Below the pieces are notes generated by a model, which made no database searches, was not told the DNA's origin, and saw nothing but the letters and a program-made list of their open reading frames with translations. This document shows positions 1-15,240 of a DNA stretch of 64,000 nucleotides, piece after piece. The position numbers and the translations under genes were made by a program. The stretch comes from Cercozoa sp. M6MM (Eukaryota > Endomyxa: Ascetosporea): NCBI GenBank assembly GCA_040357565.1, contig JBDODJ010000032.1. One strand, 5' to 3'. Each line of letters starts with the position of its first letter. Positions within the stretch are counted from its first letter, which is position 1.

Positions 1-96
1 TTTACCCCCCTATTCACCCCCCACTAAACCCCCAACTTACCCCCCTATTTACCCCCCTGTTTACCCCCCAACTTACCCCCCTATTTACCCCCCCCC
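1..96 (+). repeat. TTTACCCCC array in an intron, abutting a 3' splice site
   Basis: Degenerate tandem copies of TTTACCCCCC with variants run straight into a C tract followed by AG and an open exon (about 97 onward). This is the first of several such arrays in the window. The C-rich strand is the sense strand of the gene it lies in, so it probably serves as the polypyrimidine tract of that intron. Confidence 0.7.
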
Positions 97-866
97 CAGA
101 GGCACGGAGTTCTGCAGCCTGCTGGGTCTGCCAGTGGCCGAGCACAGCTGTGTGGCCACGTCGCGCAGGAAAGGCGGCGGCGCAGCGCCGGCCGAGCACA
201 CGAAACACAAGAGCGGCCGCAACAGGCGACAACGAGCTGCACCGTTTCCTGCCTATATATCTCTATATCTATGTGTGTATATGTATATATAATTATTTAT
301 TTTATTTATTTCTTTATTTGTTTATTTATTTGTTTTTTTATTTATTTATTTATTCATCTTTATTTATTTTTTTCTTTATTTATTTATTTTATTTATTTAT
401 TTTGTTGACTTACATATACACATATATATATATATAATTTATCTATATATTTATATACATACATATGTGTGAATATGTGTGTGTGTGTGTGTGTATGAAC
501 AGTGGCATGTGGAACCGCATCTACAAGAGTCTGCCGCGATGGCTCCGACGTGTGTTGCGACGACTGTCTTGTATCTACACGCATCTACATTCATACATAC
601 ATACATACCATACATACCATACATACATAGACATATACATACATGTGACAGGGCAAATGACGCTGACACTGCTGCTGGCCAGTTTTGTCGTCGTTTCGGC
701 GCGTCACTTCTTTCTGGTAGGGTCACGGTCAGGGGGCCAAAAGGGTTAGGGTCCCCTATATGCTGTCTGTATGCTGTCCCTAATTGACTATGTTGCTCAG
801 ATCTGGCAGAACAACAAAAAGCCGGCGTGGCAGCGCCGTGGCTACCGTGTTGGACACCGGCAGTAG
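97..866 (+). CDS. 3' end of an unidentified membrane protein gene (partial)
   Basis: The gene enters from the left edge. An exon from about 97 to about 250 reads a basic, Gly/Ala-rich stretch beginning GTEFCSLLGLPVAEHSC. Later exons 503-570, 652-716 and 801-866 join in consistent phase. They give a basic amphipathic segment (MWNRIYKSLPRWLRRVLRR), one hydrophobic segment (MTLTLLLASFVVVSARHFFL) and a basic tail ending in RVGHRQ before TAG at 864-866. The donor of the first exon is unclear because it runs into (TA)n/(TTTA)n repeats. One terminal transmembrane helix with a positive tail suggests a membrane protein with its C-terminus in the cytosol, which is inference. I do not recognise the family, and most of the protein lies outside the window. 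Confidence 0.45.
258..500. repeat. (TTTA)n/(TA)n/(GT)n microsatellite in an intron
   Basis: A/T-rich simple repeats, mainly TTTA units at 296-405, then TATA and GTGTGT runs, fill the intron between the first two visible exons of the left-edge gene. No coding content is seen; open frames here are artefacts of the repeat. Confidence 0.85.
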
Positions 867-942
867 TACATAGGAGTAACTCAGTCGCACACTGTTACGT
901 TAGTTCTGTCAACATCTATCAATTTCTTCGGCTGACAACTTG

Positions 943-1145
943 CGTTGCTCCGCGTGGAAATACACTCAGTCATGCGAAAAAGTGTTGTCTGGCTGAGGAG
1001 ACCCTCGCCTGTGCTTGGTAGAGTGGCGAGCAGCTCGAGACTGCTGCAAGAAGTGGAGTTGTCTTCACTAAGATTTGCTTTGGCAAGCTCGCAACCTCAT
1101 AAACATAGCTAGGTTGGTTTCCTAGAAGACTCAACTAATTATCTA
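943..1145 (+). repeat. SINE-like dispersed repeat
   Basis: The block begins GTTGCTCCGCGTGGAA and ends with GGTTTCCTAGAAGACTCAACTAA. The start matches the start of the repeat at 26458. The end is the reverse complement of 20338-20361, the 3' edge of the non-LTR element. Its middle part resembles 26560-26610 (TTGGTAGAGTG, CGAGCA, CTGCA, GAAGTG). TGGTAGAGTGG at 1016-1026 fits a Pol III A-box consensus. The best B-box candidate (1033-1041) is closer than in a tRNA. A SINE sharing the tail of a partner LINE is a known arrangement; calling this one a SINE is inference. Confidence 0.45.
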
Positions 1146-1176
1146 AACTTAGCTAGGCTAGTTTAACTGTAGCGTA

Positions 1177-2726
1177 TCATAGGTTCAGTTTTGCTTGAAC
1201 TGGATCAAAAAGGTGACGCGAGTACACGCGCGTTCCGGCCGACAGTTGTTCGTCTTCGTCGGGTCGACCAACAGTGGCGTGCACTCTCAGGCGCCACTGC
1301 TGTCCCCTCGAAGTGCCAATGACTACAGCAGCTTTCGGTATTCTCGAGTCCTCATCGCTGACGGGAGGTGGCAGAGCGTGCAACTCGATGTACACGGGTA
1401 CTTGGAGACCCGGCGAAATCACTTTGTCGCGTCGTGTGACACAGCGCAGCCACACGTTGCACCTACTGTGCAAAGGTCGAGACGAAGCGATGCCGTGCTC
1501 GCCTTGCACACACGCTGTCAACACATTTATTTAGTTCATCCCAGCTAATGTACCGTAAATCCTTACCTCTGAAACGAAGCGGGTGCTTCGACACATTTCT
1601 CAGTGTGATGGCACGTCGATAAACACTTCCACTCCGCACCAAACCAAAGTCGACAGTGTCGTCCGGCGAGATCGCGACTGCTTCGAATGCTTGTTCATCT
1701 TGATTGCCCCTTTGGAGACTGCGGAGCAACTCAAAGTGTTCAGTCGTGTGCAGTTCTTCCTTCAACTGATCGGTCAAGTCGTGATTAGTTTCAGAAGTGT
1801 CGTTCATTTCGATTTCATCGTCTGCATCTGCATTGTCAACGGCAGCAGTGACGTCGGAAGATGATTTCGACGCAGAATCGGACTCAGTTTCGTCAGTCGT
1901 CAACTCTCGCAGCAGCGCTCGCAGCGTTCGTTCTGCCACGCGGCAGTTGAAAAACAAGTCGACGTCGCTAATGGCGAGCTGCATTTCGTCTCGGCTAGAT
2001 TTCGAGTCGGGAGTGCTCTTCGACCAACCAAGCAGCTCGAGCAACTCTTTTGCGAACGGCTTTTGCTGCAACTCGGACACCTCAATCACTCGGTGCTCCT
2101 GCTTCTCCGGTGAGTCCTGGCACAGCTCATCCAAATGCGCATCGGCAATGTCCGAGATTGGACGACGTGCGAATGCGTGCACCTGTAATCATCATCTTTT
2201 GGAAATAAGACACCCAGTAAACTTATATTGTGTCAGAGTATTTTACCACATGCAGCAAATCTTGAGCATCAGATATCGTCAAATTGCGTTCTCGAAAAGC
2301 ACGTCGAAGCTGCAGTTCGATGGAAGCAAATGGGTGATCAAAGTACCCATGACTGTCGCGTTTGTTTACTTCGGATGGCCAGATCATTTTCACTCGGCGA
2401 ACAACTTCGGCTGACTCGTCAGGCCACGCTTCGTGCGGAAACACGAGTCCATGCTCCTCTGTCCAGGCCCTGACTGGAAAGGTTGCTCGGAGGATTTCCT
2501 CGGCATCTTCAGAGTCACTCAAGATCTCGACTTCATCAAGACGCACCTCATCCCTCGGCGCGTGCTCTTTAAGCACGTGCCTTGCTTCAATTGAATGTGA
2601 GCCAGACCCCAGCTCACTTTCAGCTTGAACAAGTTTGCTTGCTGGCGAGTCCAATTTCGCTAGTTCCGCGGACGTCGCCTGAAGCTCTGTCAACTCCTGT
2701 TGTTGCTCTCCCCGTTCTACCGACAT
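1177..2726 (-). CDS. ASH-domain (HYDIN/CFAP-like) protein, possibly flagellar
   Basis: Three exons are seen. An N-terminal acidic, Glu/Ser-rich region (start ATG 2726) leads into a long second exon ending in a beta-sandwich start (TVDFGLVRSGSVYRRAITL, then RNVSKHPLRFR). The intron 1501-1552 joins in phase to a last exon with the remaining strands (VISPGLQVPVYIELHALPP) and a stop at 1177-1179. The pattern of FG.V..G....R.ITL.N.S..PLRFR is typical of ASH/PapD-like domains in ciliary and centrosomal proteins; the rest matches nothing I know. Its promoter region is shared with the divergent protease gene, 136 bp away. The open frame runs a little upstream of the chosen ATG without another ATG. 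Role in the flagellum is inference from the domain only. Confidence 0.6.
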
Positions 2727-2862
2727 GCGCAAATTATGCAGCAAATGGAAAGAAAAATAACCAAGCGACTCATGAGAAACGCTTCTGTCGGTCGTCGATC
2801 CCGCGGGTAGTTTATTCCTTTCGTTGGAGATCTAGCGCGAACATACGCTCAGTTTAAGAGCC

Positions 2863-3700
2863 ATGACGTGGAACCGCGCTTATCGCACGGTGAAACTTCT
2901 CACCAACACGGCACTCTCAGTAGGTGCGTTTTGTCTGGGTTGGAAGGGGCACAGTGTCCTGGCGTCAGAGCTTAGACACACCGGCAACGACTGCCTGACG
3001 TGCGTGGTTTCCGGAGACCAGAGACTCCCCGTTGTGCGTGCGCAGGTCCAAGCGACACCACTGCTTCCCAACAGCAGCGCTAATAACACAAACGAGAACA
3101 CCAGAGCCCACACGTGCCGTGTTTTGTTGGATACGGGTAAGAGTATTAAAATTAAATTCAGCAGCTAGAGACTCATCGTGTTTTACAGGCTCAGCAATCA
3201 ACATGACGAACGATGCCGTAGCGCACAAACTGCAGCTACCAGTGACACCGCTCCCTGAAGGCATGGTCTCTTCTACTGGAGTGCACGGTGCCTCTGCCAA
3301 CGCGTGTGGCTTCACCGAAATCGACGTAGCACTCGAACGGCCACACACCGAGTTTCTGCGTCGCTGTCGCTGCTACGTCTACAGCACTGCCGACTTTCCT
3401 GGGTGAGTACTCACGCGCGCTCTCTCGGTTTACAGTAAACTGAGTGGTGGTCTTTTATTAATTTTGTGTAGAGACAACTACGACATCATTCTCGGCTTTG
3501 ACGCCGTCGCGCGTCTCAACGTGCTGTTTGACACCAACACAGCCACGGACTCGACTGGTGCTGCCAACAAGTGGCGGAACGCAACGTTAGTGTCTTGCTC
3601 CTCGCCATCCTCCTCGTCAGGCGACGACAGCTCGACTGACCGACCGGCATCCTGGCTAACTGACGACACTGTCACAACCGTTATGTTGTGCTGTCTTTAG
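2863..3700 (+). CDS. Retropepsin-like aspartic protease with N-terminal membrane anchor
   Basis: Three exons. Exon 1 from ATG 2863 carries a hydrophobic stretch (LLTNTALSVGAFCLGW) that could be a signal anchor, then a CLTC motif and a first beta hairpin. The catalytic motif is split by an intron: CRVLLDTG, then SAINMTNDAVAHKLQLPV. Exon 3 gives DNYDIILGFDAVARLNV, matching the hydrophobic-ILG-x-D motif near the end of retropepsin folds. A Ser/Asp-rich tail and a Cys pair follow before TAG at 3698-3700. With one DTG motif it would have to act as a homodimer, as in DDI1 or viral-type proteases. It has introns and no Gag, RT or integrase neighbour, so it looks like a host gene. Substrate and compartment are not shown by the sequence. 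Confidence 0.72.
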
Positions 3701-3971
3701 TATGTTATCCACTGCACCCATTGTACGGTCGAACGGGACCGAAACAGCTTTACCGGTTCAGATCGATTGTCAGCGTTTCTCAATCAATCAAGTTGTCATC
3801 CTGACTCACTACTCGTCAGTGCGATGCCGTAACATCTGAAGTACTAAAAAAACTAATACCGAGACTAAACCGATCTCGTACGCGACGTCCGTCGCGTCCT
3901 CCCGTCTCGAACGTTTACCATAATTCTTCAAGCGTGAGCAGTGAACAAGACGTCCTAACGTCGGTGTGACA
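3701..3971. other. Tail-to-tail intergenic spacer
   Basis: The space between the protease stop and the VPS34 stop has no supported gene. Short open frames on either strand show no family pattern. Confidence 0.6.
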
Positions 3972-6545
3972 TTAGTTGGCGACATCGTGGAAGAAGTCGA
4001 TGATGAGACCACCGACGGACTTCATACAACGACGCAGAATCGCGAGGAACTGCAACTCAGCCTGCCACATGAAAGTACAACCTCAGAAAGACAAGCACCA
4101 AAGAGAAAGAGAGCAAATCACCTGCTCGTCGGACAGACCGAGCATAAAACGATCCTCGACGAAGCGCATGTGCTCACTGAATGAGAAACATATCAACTCA
4201 AGAAGAAACACGCAAAAAGTCAAATGCGAAAAACCTTCGGATTCTGGGGTCACGCGACGTGTCCATCAGTGCCGTCAGGTTCATCTAACAGGAGATGACA
4301 GATACAAGACCAGGTGTCCCCTCAGAAACAACGTACCAGCAGCGCCGCATGTCGTCGCAGCGTGGCAAAGCACTGCGTGCACAGCAGTTCAAACTGTCGG
4401 TACAGCGAGGCAGCGTTCGACGTGTCCTCATCCGGCTGGTGTGTCACAATCACGGCCACCTGCAAAGAAACAAGTTAACAACATAACGTGGTGTTGCTTG
4501 GCAAAACACATGTGTATCCTACCATTTCCTTGCGCAGTTTGATGACCTAGCATACATGCAACATTAAGCAGATGAGAACTGAAGCGAAACTTGTGTGTAC
4601 AGGAGGAAACGGTTTTCCGGGTGGTTCCTCGCCGAAAATGAAGCCGAAATCAATGTGCAAGAACTTGCCGGTGCCGCGTTGGAGCAACTGCATGTATTTT
4701 TGGTTGGGGTTGAATAGAAACTAGATAACCAGGTGCTAAAAAGGAAAACTCGCACCAAGTTATCGAGATGCCGATCGCCCAGACCGAGCAGATATGAGAT
4801 CACCGAGTAACCAGCCAGTGACTTGACGTACGTGTCCAGACAACTGTTTTTCACACGTGAGGACATAGATAGTAGTGGACACTTGGGCACTCACTATACC
4901 GTGACATCTCGATGTCTGCCTCGTCGACGCCGGGCAGGTTGGCCGCGAAGAAGCGACGCAGGTCGCCGTCGTTCTCTTTCATCGCCGCGCGCAGTGGCAC
5001 CACGTTCGGCACAAAGTCCACAAAGCCCTAGATACACAGAACAATGGGACAACGGTACAGAGTGTACAAAGTGATAGTACCTCAGACGATGACGTGGCCA
5101 GAACAGCGTAAGGTGTAAGACACATGTCCAAATTCACACGTTTCAGCAACTGATCCATCTGCTGGATCAGTTGGATCACTGCAAATAGTACACACATAGA
5201 CTGACTGATAACTGATTACTGGACGGTTGTACCCATCTGGTCCTGCCGCAAATCATCGCCAATCTTCCAAATCACACGGTGCTCGCGCAACGCATTGTTC
5301 CCTTAACAATACGCACTTGTCAAAGTGTCCACACAACTGGACCAAAAAACTGTACCAAGTTCCTGCTCTGGATCATCGACGACTTCGAAACAGAGGCCTA
5401 GAAACAAAAAAAAAAACTCAACCATAGAAAAAACAACGTGTACACCTACCCAGAGGGGCCATTGCCGACTGGAAAATGATCGCATTGTGACCAAGAATGC
5501 CCTAGAGTCGAAAAAACGAATACCAATTGAGTCAAAAGAAAAAAGAGCAATTACCAAAGCAAGCTGACGCGGCTGGATCGGCAATCGAACGGCCGGAGTC
5601 AGACGCTGCAACTCGCGCAGCACGCTCCGATCCTCATCCGAGTCTGAACAAGCACGCTTATTCCAGACCACTGACCAATCTAGAATAAGCTCTACACGAG
5701 TCATTGTCGTTTTGGCCTTCAAGACCCTTTCGAAGCCACTTCTTCCGCGCGGACATGTCTGCAGACCAATCTTGTTTGCAAAGCGCAAAAAATAAATCGC
5801 AAACAATACCTTTAATCGAGGCCACACGATGCGAGAGCCACGAAAGCGACCTAAACAAACTTGGCGGGTCAATTTTGGGAAGCTTTAAACAAGTTTGTTC
5901 GTACCCGAGTAATGATCTCTGTTGCAGCAGCCAGTTCCGCATTCGTTCCGGGAGTTGCAGCACAAGATCCTTCAGCACTGCAGAGCAGGGGCCCATCTTC
6001 AAACAACAGAGAGCAGCTAGAACGGTCGTACCAGAGGCGTACATCGAGGCCAAAACGGCATCGTCATCGTCTTCAATTCCTGGGCAGTAAAAACTCGAAA
6101 TTTGGTGAATCCGAATTTTCGAAAAAGTGCAAGAAGAAACCATTTGGTTCACTCTCCCTTTCAGCCACGTCATCTTGGTTCTGCTCAACACGCACATACA
6201 AGTGTAGATACAGGAAACACAGCTGGGAGCTACGTTGGAGAGTCCGGCGGCCACACGAACGTTCCAATAGAGTTGCGAACTGCGCACACACACAGAGCGA
6301 AAATGCAAAAGCAAAAGTCGATCGCCGTTTCAGAGAAATACCAGAGCGAGAAGGACGTGGCACGTTCCAACAGGAACTGACTCAACTCACTACACATACA
6401 CACAGATACTAGAGGTACAATCGATGCACATTAAATGACACAAGGGGCGCACCTTGGATACTCTGGCTCGTATCGCAGCGCAGTGATCAGCGGCAGCAAG
6501 AAGGACGAGAACTCGGCGTCCTGTGTGGACACACATCACAACCAG

Positions 6546-6610
<65 letters not shown>

Positions 6611-9361
6611 NNNNNNNNNNNNNNNNNNNNNNNNNNNNNNNNNNNNNNNNNNNNNNNNNNNNNNNNNNNNNNNNNNNNNNNNNNNNNNNNNNNNNNNNNN
6701 NNNNNNNNNNCACACACACACACACACAACACACACACACACACACACTTGAAAGTGCTTTCTATGTGTCAACAAAAGAGGTAGAAGCAGACATCGTTGA
6801 GTGCAGTGTCGTTGCGCAGCACTTCGACGGCGAAGGATCGCACCGACTTGTGCTACACACCGAGACAGACACACCGCATAGTGTCAACTATTCAAACGCA
6901 AAGCACGGTGTGGCTACAGTGAATTGCGGCGACAGAAGTTCCAACGCATCGGCTGCACCGATCGGCGCCCTAGAAGTCACATACACTAACTGAACTCAAC
7001 ACAGAAACACAGACAGGCAGGAGGTACCACTGTCGCATCAGTTTTAGTGCCTCCTTGGACTGCGACTCGGACGTCCAGTCCACGGCACGCAGGAACTTTG
7101 TCAACGCGTGCGGGTCCTCCAGCAGCGAGTACCGAAAGTCCCACAGTGCTTGCCGGTCACTGCCCAAGGAGAAACCGGTCACACCCACCGCTCAGACCCA
7201 ACTGCAAGGGAAACCGACCGCGCGGAGAAGTCACTTCGCGACGCAATGATCAGCGCCAGTTCCGACTTCTCGGCCGCGTTCGGTCGGATCTATCGGCGAG
7301 GGGCAAGACGGAGTATAGATGGGATAAAGAAGGGGGCAAAGTAGGGGTAGAAGGGAGTATATATGGGGGTGAGAAAGGGGGCAAAGAAGGGGTAAAAGAG
7401 GTATACGTCCTGCGGAGCAACATGCAGCGTGCGACGTCGAATTTCGATCGGATTGCCAGCACGCTCTTGCAGCAGGCCTTCTGGGTCGTGCACCCAGTAG
7501 TCACCTACGTCCGCGCGGATACCCAAACATACAACAAGGGCCCAACAACAAGCTCGTCCGAACACACCTTTCTTCTTCTGCGGCAGCGGCAGCAGCGGCG
7601 CCGGCACCAGCGGGTCGTACACGCACGGAAACGGCAGCGACGGAAACACCAGGTTCAGCCACAGCGGCGTTTCCTGGGGGGGGGGGGGGGTAAAGGGGGT
7701 AAAGAGGGGGGTAAAGAGGGGGGTAAAGAGGGGGGTAAAGAGGGGGGTAAAGAGGGGGTAAAGAGGGGGGTAAAGAGGGGGGGTAAAGAGGGGGGTAAAC
7801 ATACAGAAGCTGCCGAGGACGCGTCGCCATCGCGCGTCTGGAACTGCCGCAGTCGCGTCAGCGTGAGTTCGTCGAGCCAGTCGATGCGCGGCAGGTCGCT
7901 CTGCTGCGCCGCTTGAAACGCGCGGTCCAGGTCACTGCCTGCGCAGATACCAAAATACTAAGATCCCAAAAATACCAAAAATACAAAAATACAAAAAAAT
8001 CAAAATACCAAAATACGAAAATTAATAAAATACCAAGATCCCCAAAATACCAAAAATACGAAAAATACGAAAAATACCAAAATACGAAAAATACCAAAAA
8101 AATACAAATAATACGAAAAATACACAAAAACAAGAATGATCGCGAAAGCACCGTGAATGGCGCCGTACAGAAAATCGTCGTTTTGCGTCACCTTCTGTCG
8201 CTCGCGGTGATCGATCACGCCGGCGACGGTTTCGCTCTGCCCGCATGGCACAACCGTTTCGAAAAAAACAAGAAACAGTGACATGGAAAAACAAGAAAAA
8301 CAACAAGAAAAACAACAAAAAACAAGAAAACAACAAACTCCGACAACAAAAACAACAAAACAACAGGAAAAACAAGAAACACGGAAGAAAAGCAACAAGA
8401 AAAACAACAAGATTAAAAAAAACAACAAGAAGAAAAAACAACAAGATAAAAAACAACAACAAGAAAAACAACAACAAGAAAAACAACAACAAGAAAAAAC
8501 AACAAAGCGGTACCGGCAGCGCTGACGGCGACACGGCGAGTTTGCCGATGCGCAGCGGCACACGCATAAAGCCCTGGTCACACACAGCAGTGTCTCCAAA
8601 CAAGGTAGTTTTCGTCCAGGCAGTAGGCAGTGTAGGCAGTGTAGGTAGTGTGTAGGTAGGCAGTGTAGGTAGTGTGTAGGTAGGCAGTGTGTAGGTAGTA
8701 GGCAGTGTGTAGGTAGTAGGCAGTGTGTAGGTAGTACCTGGCACAGCGTGCGGTCGAACACGGGCAGCAGGATGGCACCGAGCACGTGCGTGCACAGCGC
8801 GTCCTCGTTGGAGTCCTCGTCGGCCTCACTGCAAAAAGTACCACATAGTCAGAAGCAGCACGGTTGATCAGAGGAGAAACGCACACAGGAACCGACACGA
8901 ACACCGTGATGGCCAGTCGATGCTGCGGCACCAGGTCGCGGATCTTGAGGCCCATGTGCAGTGTGTGCTGCCATTTGGCACACGCCTCGGTGTCGTTCGG
9001 CTGCACCGGTGTCAGTGGCGTCGTCTGCGGCACTGTTTGCGCATCGCCGCCCGTCGGCCTGCAGTTGTCGATCTCGTATACATATATTACCCCCGTTATT
9101 GAACATGTTATGGACACGCTACGCATCCAGAACAAGCTCGACGCGAGTGAACACACAGGCCTCGGTCTTCGTGTCACAAGTGAAGTCTTGCAGCGACAGT
9201 CGGCCCGCCAAGGAGTGGATGTGTCTGCCCGCGATCCAAAAAAGCTGTCTTATTTTTATTCGCCACCAAATATATAGACCAGATCAATCATACATGTCGA
9301 AAGGCACGTCTATATCACTCGACCGGTGCCAGTGCACCTGCCTACCCTGCCTACGACTCAT
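3972..9361 (-). CDS. VPS34: Class III phosphatidylinositol 3-kinase (VPS34)
   Basis: Makes PI3P on endosomes and autophagosomes. About 20 short exons read on the minus strand. ATG 9361 starts the C2 region ([30 protein letters not shown] around 9000-8930). Next come a helical region ([17 protein letters not shown] near 7850; [19 protein letters not shown] near 7100; [12 protein letters not shown] near 6930), then the kinase domain: [22 protein letters not shown] with the ATP-binding Lys, [19 protein letters not shown] with the catalytic loop DRHLDN (4820-4750), and [14 protein letters not shown] with the DFG motif (4650-4600). The C-terminus ([10 protein letters not shown], then [20 protein letters not shown]) ends at TAA 3972-3974 and is more divergent than usual. 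An assembly gap (6611-6710) lies in an intron. The start is 115 bp from the divergent POP4 start. Confidence 0.93.
6547..6748. repeat. (CA)n microsatellite interrupted by an assembly gap
   Basis: Pure CA dinucleotides run into 100 N (6611-6710) and continue to 6748 in an intron of VPS34. The exact 100-N length marks a placeholder, so the true repeat length is unknown. Confidence 0.95.
7678..7799 (-). repeat. TTTACCCCCC array at an intron 3' end
   Basis: On the plus strand this is a G run followed by about ten GGGGTAAAGA units. On the VPS34 sense strand it is (TTTACCCCCCTC)n then a pure C run ending in CAG next to the exon that reads [17 protein letters not shown]. Confidence 0.85.
7950..8145. 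repeat. AATACCAAAA/AATACGAAAA tandem repeat in a VPS34 intron
   Basis: Degenerate units of about 10-16 bases (AAAATACCAAAAATACGA) fill one intron. A very similar AATACGAAAAATACGA stretch occurs in a TRM13 intron at 55040-55090. Confidence 0.8.
8283..8505. repeat. (AACAACAAGAAA)n tandem repeat in a VPS34 intron
   Basis: Purine-rich A/C/G repeat with unit near AACAACAAGAAA and single-base variants. It gives long open frames on both strands that are artefacts. It lies between the C2-domain exons and the helical-domain exons. Confidence 0.85.
8620..8737. repeat. (GTAGGTAGGCAGT)n tandem repeat in a VPS34 intron
   Basis: Eight to ten units of GTAGGCAGTGT / GTAGGTAGGCAGT occupy an intron between two C2-region exons ([17 protein letters not shown] and [19 protein letters not shown]). 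Confidence 0.8.
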
Positions 9362-9476
9362 GCCCACGCCTTCACACACAGTGGACTTTTGAAAATTAGA
9401 TTGTTTGGTCGCAGATTTCATTAAGGGAGCTGCGATTTCGAGGTCCAATGTTTCTGTGCAGATTTTTCTTGCTGTG

Positions 9477-10722
9477 ATGAGCGAGCCTCCAGCCAAACGA
9501 CGCAAGTGCGTCGACGCTCGTGCTGGCACACCAGTGCATCATGACAGGGAGGAGTTTTCGGAGGCGGAGAATGTGAGTTTTAGGGTTCGGTTTGGTTCTT
9601 GTATTTTTCTAAGTGAAGGTGTGTGCAGGTGGCAGAACGTGCAGTGGCTCCTCTGCCCGACACAGTAACCAAACACATCGATTCGCGAGTCGCTGTGCCT
9701 GAATCAGACCGGTATTACCTTTGTTTTGCTGTGAATATCGCGAAAAGTGCCAGATTATTCACATTTCTCTGTGTGCTTAGTCCTGCGTCGGAGGACCCTG
9801 ATGTGCGTGTGCTCAAGCATTTGGATGCAGAAATTGGCCAGAAACGATCCCGGTTCCGTCAAGGTAGTGCGTTTTCGCTCAGCAAAGTAATTCTGGATGA
9901 ATTGAGTTTTTTTTTTAATCAGTGCTCAAGCCAGCCGACGCGGCCACCATGAAAGAGTACGTTCGCAACCCGAAACAAGTCGTGGCGCAGTTTTTGCGCA
10001 CTTTAAACCCGGCCTGGAACGAATCAGAGGTAGCAGGAACTTACTTGCAGTTTTGCGTCAACGTTTTCCTTGTGTGCTGAGCGTTTCTCCCGCTGATGTT
10101 TGTTTTGACCCGACGACAGTGCAACGCGTTGTTTGACACGCGTCTGGCCTCGAAAGTGATCAAACTGGACAATGCCAGACGTATTGGCAGTCGTGTGAGT
10201 GGAACTTCGGGCGGCTCGCTGCGAAGCTCTTCTTCAGCAGCAAGCAATGCGAAACTGACCGTTGAAGAAACGCAGCGAATTGCACGACGCCGGCGACGTC
10301 GCAGGCAGAAGCTGCCGCAGGACCTGGCGCAGTACTCGCTGTACGAGCCACTGCGCGTGCTGTGGCGTGCCTATGCCGAGGTGGCCGTGAAGCACACTCG
10401 GGAGGTGCGCCAGGCTGGTGCCAATGCCGACTTTTGCGCGCAGGTGTCGCGACTCGACCTGCACGGTGCCGAGCTGCGAGTGATTCGCTCCAAGAACCCC
10501 ACGCTCGTCGGTCTGGTGGGCACCGTGCTCTCTGAGACGCGTCAAACCGTGCTGCTGGTGACACGTGCCAATCAGTACAAGCGCATGGCCAAGCAAGACT
10601 GCGTGTTCGCTGTCGAGGTGGCCCGTGTCTGGGTGCGCATTTTTGGCCAGCACTTCAACGTGCGAACCCACGATCGCGTGAGCAAGAAGCTCAAGGGCAA
10701 GCCCACAATCGAGCTGCTGTAG
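9477..10722 (+). CDS. POP4: Ribonuclease P/MRP protein subunit Rpp29 (POP4)
   Basis: Subunit of nuclear RNase P/MRP that processes pre-tRNA and pre-rRNA 5' regions. Exon 1 from ATG 9477 has a basic nuclear-type segment (PPAKRRKC). Middle exons read VRVLKHLDAEIGQKRSRFRQ and YVRNPKQVVAQFLRTLNPAW. The last exon holds a basic helix (RRRRRRQKLPQDL) and the Sm-like Rpp29 core: SRLDLHGAELRVIRSKNPTL, VGLVGTVLSETRQTVLLVT, DCVFAVEVARVWVRIFGQHF, NVRTHDRVSKKLKGKPTIEL, ending at TAG 10720-10722. Length and domain order fit the family. Divergent from VPS34 with a very short shared promoter. Confidence 0.92.
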
Positions 10723-11090
10723 CCTTCAGTTTATACCGAGCTGTTGCAGCCTTTAGTTCTGTGAGTGTAAACACAACTCGTTAACGTTAGTCACAGTACT
10801 GAAGACAGAGGGTTTATGCACTGATCGCCGATCGAGTGGCTACGCTGCCTGAAGGCGCAGACGACACTCCAGCCACTATTGCGCTTGTTTGCCGTGTGTG
10901 CGTGCAACCTGCAGTCACAGAGGTGCCAATTAAATACTCTGTGCCTGCGATAACGCCGCTCAGTGCGATGTTTGTTGTGACTGGCTGAAACCGATCACAT
11001 GGCCTTGTCAAGTGTTGTTTTTTGTTTTCGTTTCGCGATCTTTGGGTGAGTCCGCGCGGATGCGTTCTGTGCTTTAGCGCTCTGTGATTA
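10723..11090. other. Spacer between POP4 and the acyl-activating enzyme
   Basis: 368 bp without a supported gene. It holds one exact TCCGCGCGGA (11051-11060) 31 bp upstream of the next ATG. The sequence after it (GTTCTGTGCTTTAG) could be the end of a 5'-UTR intron. Confidence 0.5.
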
Positions 11091-15039
<3,949 letters not shown>

Positions 15040-15240
15040 AGCAGGGACCTTGTTGCACGCACACTGCTGCGCACGAGTGCGTTCCGTTTATTGAGCCTGC
15101 CAGTGCACGTCCAGCTGATATCTATGTTGACTATAGTAGATACGACACGATAGCATAGATAGCCGAGTTGTCGTTATTCAGTTTCAGTTTTAGTCTGACG
15201 TGAGTGGCGTCAGCACCGCACGGTAAACACACTACCGTCT

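Noticed and set aside
1..96. Telomere
   Set aside because: TTTACCCCC units are degenerate and recur inside introns across the window next to splice sites.
2863..3700. Endogenous retrovirus fragment
   Set aside because: Only a protease-like domain with introns is present; no LTR, Gag, RT or integrase nearby.
6390..6993. Open frames through the (CA)n repeat and N gap
   Set aside because: They consist of alternating T-H or C-V and unknown residues.
8283..8737. Regular repeats resembling a CRISPR array
   Set aside because: Units are contiguous, with no unique spacers, and lie in introns of VPS34.
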